A stretch of 7,917 bases of DNA from Robiginitomaculum sp. Its GTDB lineage: Bacteria > Pseudomonadota > Alphaproteobacteria > Caulobacterales > Maricaulaceae. The stretch lies in NCBI GenBank assembly GCA_026982235.1, contig JALSHM010000459.1:1-7917 (forward strand). The letters run 5' to 3'. The position numbers were made by a program, and so were the translations under genes. How positions within the stretch are numbered: position 1 is the stretch's first letter; the number at the start of each line of letters is the position of its first letter. Below are positions 5,165-7,917 of the stretch, one piece after another. A model generated the notes under the pieces. It searched no databases. It was not told the origin of the DNA and saw only the letters and a list, made by a program, of their open reading frames with translations.

Positions 5165-5619
5165 TCCGCCGCCTCCATTTCACCAGCTAATTCTGGGCAA
5201 ATTTGCGGGAAACGCTGGTCAATGACATTTTGGATGGATGTGGCCGTGAAAAACCCCTCAATATGATCTTCCATGGCCTGCCACAAATCATGGGACAAGC
5301 ATTTCGCCCCCTTTGTGGTACAGCCAATACCATTATCGCCACAGCGTTTGGTCTGTACTTCTTCGTCAACCGCCCGCATGACATGACCAATGCTTATATC
5401 TTTGCTAGCCCGCGCCAAAACATAGCCACCACTGGCCCCACGCACGCTCTCAACAATGCCCGCTTTGCGGAGTTTGCCAAACAGTTGCTCTAGGAAGCTC
5501 AGAGAAATATCTTGGCGCACAGAAATTTCCGACAAACTCACCGCACCACCATCCATGCTACTGACAGCAATATCAGTGATGGCAATCACGGCATATCGGG
5601 CTTTGGCGGTTAATTTCAT
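5161..5619 (-). CDS. iscR: Rrf2-family Fe-S-sensing regulator, IscR-type
   Basis: This 152-residue winged-helix regulator probably controls the suf operon according to Fe-S supply. The N-terminus MKLTAKARYAVIAITDIA is IscR-like. The DNA-binding region SLSFLEQLFGKLRKAGIVESVRG (about 39-61) includes Glu44, at the place of the IscR glutamate that tunes operator choice. The [2Fe-2S] ligands are Cys93, Cys100 and Cys107, followed by His110 in CLSHDLW. The cysteine spacing is C-x6-C-x6-C, against C-x5-C-x5-C in E. coli IscR. Identification as IscR rather than RirA or NsrR rests on the N-terminus, the CLSH motif and the Type 1 IscR-like site upstream. The ribosome binding site is weak (AGAAG, about nine bases away). 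It is the first gene of the operon and overlaps the next by 4 bp. Confidence 0.92.
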   Translation of the reverse strand: MKLTAKARYAVIAITDIAVSSMDGGAVSLSEISVRQDISLSFLEQLFGKLRKAGIVESVRGASGGYVLARASKDISIGHVMRAVDEEVQTKRCGDNGIGCTTKGAKCLSHDLWQAMEDHIEGFFTATSIQNVIDQRFPQICPELAGEMEAAE

Positions 5620-5650
5620 TAGTAAATCTTCTAATCATGTAATTTTTTTT

Positions 5651-5667
5651 GCATTTTGTGAAAATGC
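5651..5667 (-). other. Perfect hairpin in the iscR leader
   Basis: GCATTTT-GTG-AAAATGC is a perfect 7-bp stem with a 3-base loop, about 32 bases before the iscR ATG. On the mRNA strand it is followed by eight A residues, not U residues, so it is not an intrinsic terminator. It may shape the leader RNA or simply be an AT-rich palindrome. Confidence 0.4.
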
Positions 5668-5714
5668 CTGTTAGAAGCCCCAGCAATTAGGATGCAAACA
5701 GGTTTCAAAGACGC

Positions 5715-5743
5715 AATTTACGAATTCCGACTAATTTAGTCAA
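5715..5743 (-). promoter_or_regulatory. Predicted sigma-70-type promoter of the suf operon
   Basis: On the minus strand TTGACT (5738-5743) is a 5-of-6 match to the -35 box and TAAATT (5715-5720) a 4-of-6 match to the -10 box, with an ideal 17-base spacer. Transcription would start near 5707-5709, leaving a leader of about 90 bases. The -35 box lies within the IscR-type site, the usual layout for repression. Confidence 0.6.
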
Positions 5744-5747
5744 GTAT
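5723..5747 (-). promoter_or_regulatory. IscR Type 1-like operator
   Basis: The minus strand contains ATACTT, the perfect palindrome GACTAAATTAGTC (5729-5741) and GGAATT. Against the E. coli Type 1 IscR consensus as remembered (ATASYY-GACT-RWWWY-AGTC-RRSTAT), 22 of 25 positions agree; the three mismatches are near the downstream end. It covers the -35 box of the operon promoter, which suggests that [2Fe-2S]-IscR represses its own operon when clusters are plentiful. Confidence 0.7.
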
Positions 5748-5807
5748 TATATGACGCTTAATTTGGATATTCGTGCCTGCGCCAAATGACAAAAAAGAGT
5801 AATATTT

Positions 5808-6494
5808 ATGCCAGAAGTAATTTTTGCCGGCCCTGAAGGTCGGTTAGAGGGACGATACCATCCCAGTGATGACGCCGCCGCCCCTTGTGCCATTATTTTA
5901 TCCCCTCATCCCAAGGCAGGGGGGCATATGGATCACCGTATCCCCGTAGCCATGTATGAGTGTTATAAACGGCGCGGGTTTTCCGTGCTGAGGTTTAACT
6001 TTCGCGGCATTGGCCGCTCCAAGGGCGTGTATGATCACGGCTCTGGCGAATTGCAAGATGCCGCCTATGCACTGGATTATCTGCAAAGCTTTAACCAAAA
6101 TGCCCCATTTTCCTGGGTTAGTGGCTATTCCTTTGGCGCTTGGATTGGCATGCAATTATTGATGCGCCGCCCGGAAGTGGCAGGATTTGTCTCTATGTCT
6201 TTACCGACCAATACATATGACCTTGCATTTTTGGCGCCCTGCCCGTCCTCTGGTCTTATCACTTACGGCAGCCACGATTCGGTCGTGCCGCCTGAAGAAG
6301 TTGAACGCGCCATAGAAAATATCCGCATTCAAAAGGGCAAGAAAATTCATGGTAAGCTTATTGAAGGCGCCGACCATTTCTATTCCCAACACCTAGATGT
6401 GGCTTTGGAAGAAATTGAAAAATATCTAGACGAAACCCTAGAAGAAAAATACTGCCCCCCGCGCGAACCAGGTTTGATAGGGTTTGAGGATTAG
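5808..6494 (+). CDS. Alpha/beta hydrolase family protein, substrate unknown
   Basis: This 228-residue protein has the small cytosolic alpha/beta hydrolase fold and no signal peptide. A likely catalytic triad is visible: the nucleophile Ser108 in the elbow GYSFGA, Asp157 in YGSHDSVVPP, and His190 in EGADHFY. The HPKAGGHMDHR segment (34-44) is the probable oxyanion loop, and LRFNFRGIGRSKGVYDHGSGE (61-81) is the strand and turn typical of this family. The substrate cannot be predicted; dienelactone hydrolases and small esterases share these features. The C-terminal 20 residues are charged and add nothing recognisable. The ribosome binding site is weak (AAGAG before the ATG). The gene diverges from the suf operon and converges on anmK, with which it overlaps by 4 bp, so there is no room for a terminator between them. 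Confidence 0.9.
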   Translation: MPEVIFAGPEGRLEGRYHPSDDAAAPCAIILSPHPKAGGHMDHRIPVAMYECYKRRGFSVLRFNFRGIGRSKGVYDHGSGELQDAAYALDYLQSFNQNAPFSWVSGYSFGAWIGMQLLMRRPEVAGFVSMSLPTNTYDLAFLAPCPSSGLITYGSHDSVVPPEEVERAIENIRIQKGKKIHGKLIEGADHFYSQHLDVALEEIEKYLDETLEEKYCPPREPGLIGFED

Positions 6495-7555
6495 GCTTTC
6501 GTCAAAATCCCCCCACTTATAGGCTCTTCCACGCCTGTTGTTGCTGGATATGATATTGGCAATCCTCTCACACTGCGTACGGCCAGATAGGCGAAAGCTT
6601 CGGCCTCTAGATCGTCGCCGCGCCAACCTGCTTGCTCGGCGCTTATAATCTCGCCTATATTTTGCGCGCGCAGTCCCGCCATTATGGCTGGGTTTTTACG
6701 ACCACCACCGCAGACTATTATAGCTTTTGCAGCAAGGCCGTATTGACCGAACGTATGGGCGATTGCCATTGCCGTAAACCCGACCAGTGTCGCCGCGCCA
6801 TTTTCTGGCGTATGACTTTTCAAATCCGCCAGCACATCAAAATCCCAACGGTCTGCGGATTTTGGCACGGGCTTTGGGAAAAATTCCCGCGATAACCATG
6901 TATCAATCAAGGCAAAGTCCGGCACGCCCGCCAACGCCAATACCCCGTCCCTGTCATAGCTCCCATGCCCGCATATTTGCACCCAGCTATCCAAAGGCCC
7001 ATTGCCAGGGCCGCAATCTGTAGCCAATAATTCACCCTCATCTGTCACCAATGTGACATTGGAAACCCCGCCAATATTAAGCACGGCGGCGGGTAATACG
7101 ATCTGTGATTTCTCCAGCATGGCCTGATGATAAATCGGCGCAAGCGGCGCCCCTTGTCCACCCGCATGCACGTCTTTTGTGCGAAAATCATAAACCACAT
7201 CAACACCCAGCGCATTGGCCAACACTTGCCCATCGCCGAGCTGTAAAGTTTGGCCTTGAAAACCGATAATATCCATATCGTCCGCCATAAGTGCCTGCGC
7301 GGCCTCTATATGGGCTTGATGAATTATAGCCTCAGCTTGTGCGAAAACATTGGGCGGCGCACCGTTAAAATTCCATGTGAGTGCGGCTTGGGTCGCAGCA
7401 TGAAGCACGTCTTGTTCGCCTTGGGTATAAGGGCGAAAATATGTGTCTTTGAAACTGAAAACCGTCTCCCCGTCGGTTTCAATAATAGCTGCGTCCACCC
7501 CGTCCAGAGATGTACCACTCATAAGACCGAGGGCTTTATATCGCGTCTTGCTCAT
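6491..7555 (-). CDS. anmK: Anhydro-N-acetylmuramic acid kinase AnmK, with shortened loop
   Basis: AnmK opens the 1,6-anhydro ring of anhydro-MurNAc and phosphorylates it with ATP to MurNAc-6-phosphate, recycling cell-wall sugars in the cytosol. Motifs in its 354 residues are GLMSGTSLDGVDAA (10-23), YDFRTKDVHAGGQGAPLAPIYH (122-143), LNIGGVSNVT (159-168), catalytic Asp180 in DCGPGNGPLD, CGGGRKNP (282-289), and the C-terminal LPISYPATTGVEEPISGG. The usual HGQT motif reads QGQT (100-103) and runs straight into LQLGDG. Compared with remembered E. coli and Pseudomonas sequences, some 11-13 loop residues are missing there, which fits the slightly short total length. The remaining catalytic residues look intact, so the enzyme may still work. 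AGGGA about ten bases upstream supports the start. It diverges from tyrS. Confidence 0.95.
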   Translation of the reverse strand: MSKTRYKALGLMSGTSLDGVDAAIIETDGETVFSFKDTYFRPYTQGEQDVLHAATQAALTWNFNGAPPNVFAQAEAIIHQAHIEAAQALMADDMDIIGFQGQTLQLGDGQVLANALGVDVVYDFRTKDVHAGGQGAPLAPIYHQAMLEKSQIVLPAAVLNIGGVSNVTLVTDEGELLATDCGPGNGPLDSWVQICGHGSYDRDGVLALAGVPDFALIDTWLSREFFPKPVPKSADRWDFDVLADLKSHTPENGAATLVGFTAMAIAHTFGQYGLAAKAIIVCGGGRKNPAIMAGLRAQNIGEIISAEQAGWRGDDLEAEAFAYLAVRSVRGLPISYPATTGVEEPISGGILTKA

Positions 7556-7621
7556 TCTTACAGTTTCCCTTAAGTGTGCGGTCTAACCAATGGACGAAAG
7601 CACTTTAGGGAAATATCTGGC
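7556..7621. promoter_or_regulatory. Short divergent spacer between anmK and tyrS
   Basis: This 66-bp gap must hold ribosome binding sites for both genes, AAGGGA on the minus strand for anmK and AGGGA (7607-7611) ten bases before the tyrS ATG. No clear promoter boxes were found; promoters may extend into the coding regions. A tiny ORF precedes tyrS here. Confidence 0.5.
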
Positions 7622-7625
7622 ATGA
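7590..7625 (+). CDS. Possible 11-codon leader ORF overlapping the tyrS start
   Basis: ATG at 7590 opens a frame reading MDESTLGKYLA whose TGA stop overlaps the tyrS ATG as ATGA. It includes one tyrosine codon. There is no good ribosome binding site before it, and the tyrS site lies inside it. It may be chance, or a leader that couples translation into tyrS. Confidence 0.15.
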   Translation: MDESTLGKYLA

Positions 7626-7917
7626 GCAATTACAAATCCGATTTAATGAAAACCCTGACCGGGCGCGGGTTTTTATATCAATGTACTGACGAAAAGGCTT
7701 TGGACGCATTGGCAGCCAAAGGAGGTCTACGCGGTTATATCGGATTTGATTGCACCGCGCCCAGCCTGCATGTAGGCTCTTTGGTGCAAATTATGATGTT
7801 GCGGATTTTGCAAAAATCTGGTGGGCGCCCCATTGTCTTGCTTGGTGGCGGCACCACTAAAATTGGGGATCCGTCCGACAAGGATAAATCCCGGCCTATT
7901 TTGACCCCTGAAAAAAT
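7622..7917 (+). CDS. tyrS: Tyrosyl-tRNA synthetase (partial, C-terminus outside window)
   Basis: TyrS is the class I enzyme that charges tRNA-Tyr with tyrosine using ATP. The first 98 codons are present, covering the start of the Rossmann-fold catalytic domain. YIGFDCTAPSLHVGSLVQ (39-56) contains Tyr39 of the tyrosine pocket and the HIGH-type motif in its HVGS form (50-53). LLGGGTTKIGDPSDKDKSRP (73-92) is the conserved next block. The KMSKS loop and the tRNA-binding C-terminal domain lie beyond the window. The start is supported by AGGGA ten bases upstream; the ATG at 7590 is out of frame. It diverges from anmK. Confidence 0.96.
   Translation, partial: MSNYKSDLMKTLTGRGFLYQCTDEKALDALAAKGGLRGYIGFDCTAPSLHVGSLVQIMMLRILQKSGGRPIVLLGGGTTKIGDPSDKDKSRPILTPEK

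Larger units (their letters stand above)
5620..5807. promoter_or_regulatory. Divergent intergenic control region, iscR / alpha-beta hydrolase
   Basis: This 188-bp gap separates two diverging genes. It holds the predicted suf promoter and IscR-type site, a leader hairpin, and CCTGTT (5667-5672) with AACAGG (5697-5702), which could pair in the iscR leader RNA. A promoter for the hydrolase must also lie here, but no convincing -35/-10 pair was found on the plus strand. If its promoter overlaps the IscR-type site, IscR could also affect the hydrolase; this is speculative. Confidence 0.7.

Noticed and set aside
5651..5667. Intrinsic terminator between the divergent genes
   Set aside because: On the minus strand the hairpin is followed by A residues, and on the plus strand it is not followed by a U-tract; it also lies inside the predicted iscR leader.

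Overview
This window is chromosomal DNA of an alphaproteobacterium of moderate GC content. The evidence is the gene set and order: an IscR-type regulator, a NifS/IscS-type cysteine desulfurase, SufB, SufC and SufD run as one operon, followed on the other side by an alpha/beta hydrolase, anmK and tyrS. The order or family cannot be settled from the sequence alone.

Positions 1-5619 hold the Fe-S cluster assembly operon, all on the minus strand, so it reads from right to left: iscR (5161-5619), cysteine desulfurase (4034-5164), sufB (2302-3804), a RidA/YjgF-family gene (1876-2277), sufC (1024-1770), and sufD (1-894, cut by the window edge). The desulfurase releases sulfur from cysteine, and SufB, SufC and SufD form the scaffold on which the cluster is built. 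IscR probably senses cluster supply: a 25-bp near-match to the Type 1 IscR consensus (5723-5747) covers the -35 box of the predicted operon promoter.

Positions 5808-7917 hold an alpha/beta hydrolase (plus strand), anmK (minus strand, convergent with the hydrolase and overlapping it by 4 bp) and the start of tyrS (plus strand, cut by the window edge). These are housekeeping genes.

The unusual content is in the gaps of the suf operon. Between the desulfurase and sufB is a GC-rich insertion made of two 92-bp tandem units. It is bracketed by an exact 18-bp direct repeat that carries the ribosome binding site plus the TAATG stop/start overlap, so coupling signals exist on both sides of the insert. 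The two units differ mainly by paired, compensatory changes in three hairpins, which points to selection on RNA structure, and they also read in frame as an Arg-rich 76-residue ORF. Between sufC and sufD is an inverted pair of 30-bp hairpin repeats, again with compensatory changes, whose outer stem reaches the sufD ribosome binding site. Between the RidA-family gene and sufC is a possible three-way junction. No tRNA, rRNA, CRISPR array or transposase was seen.
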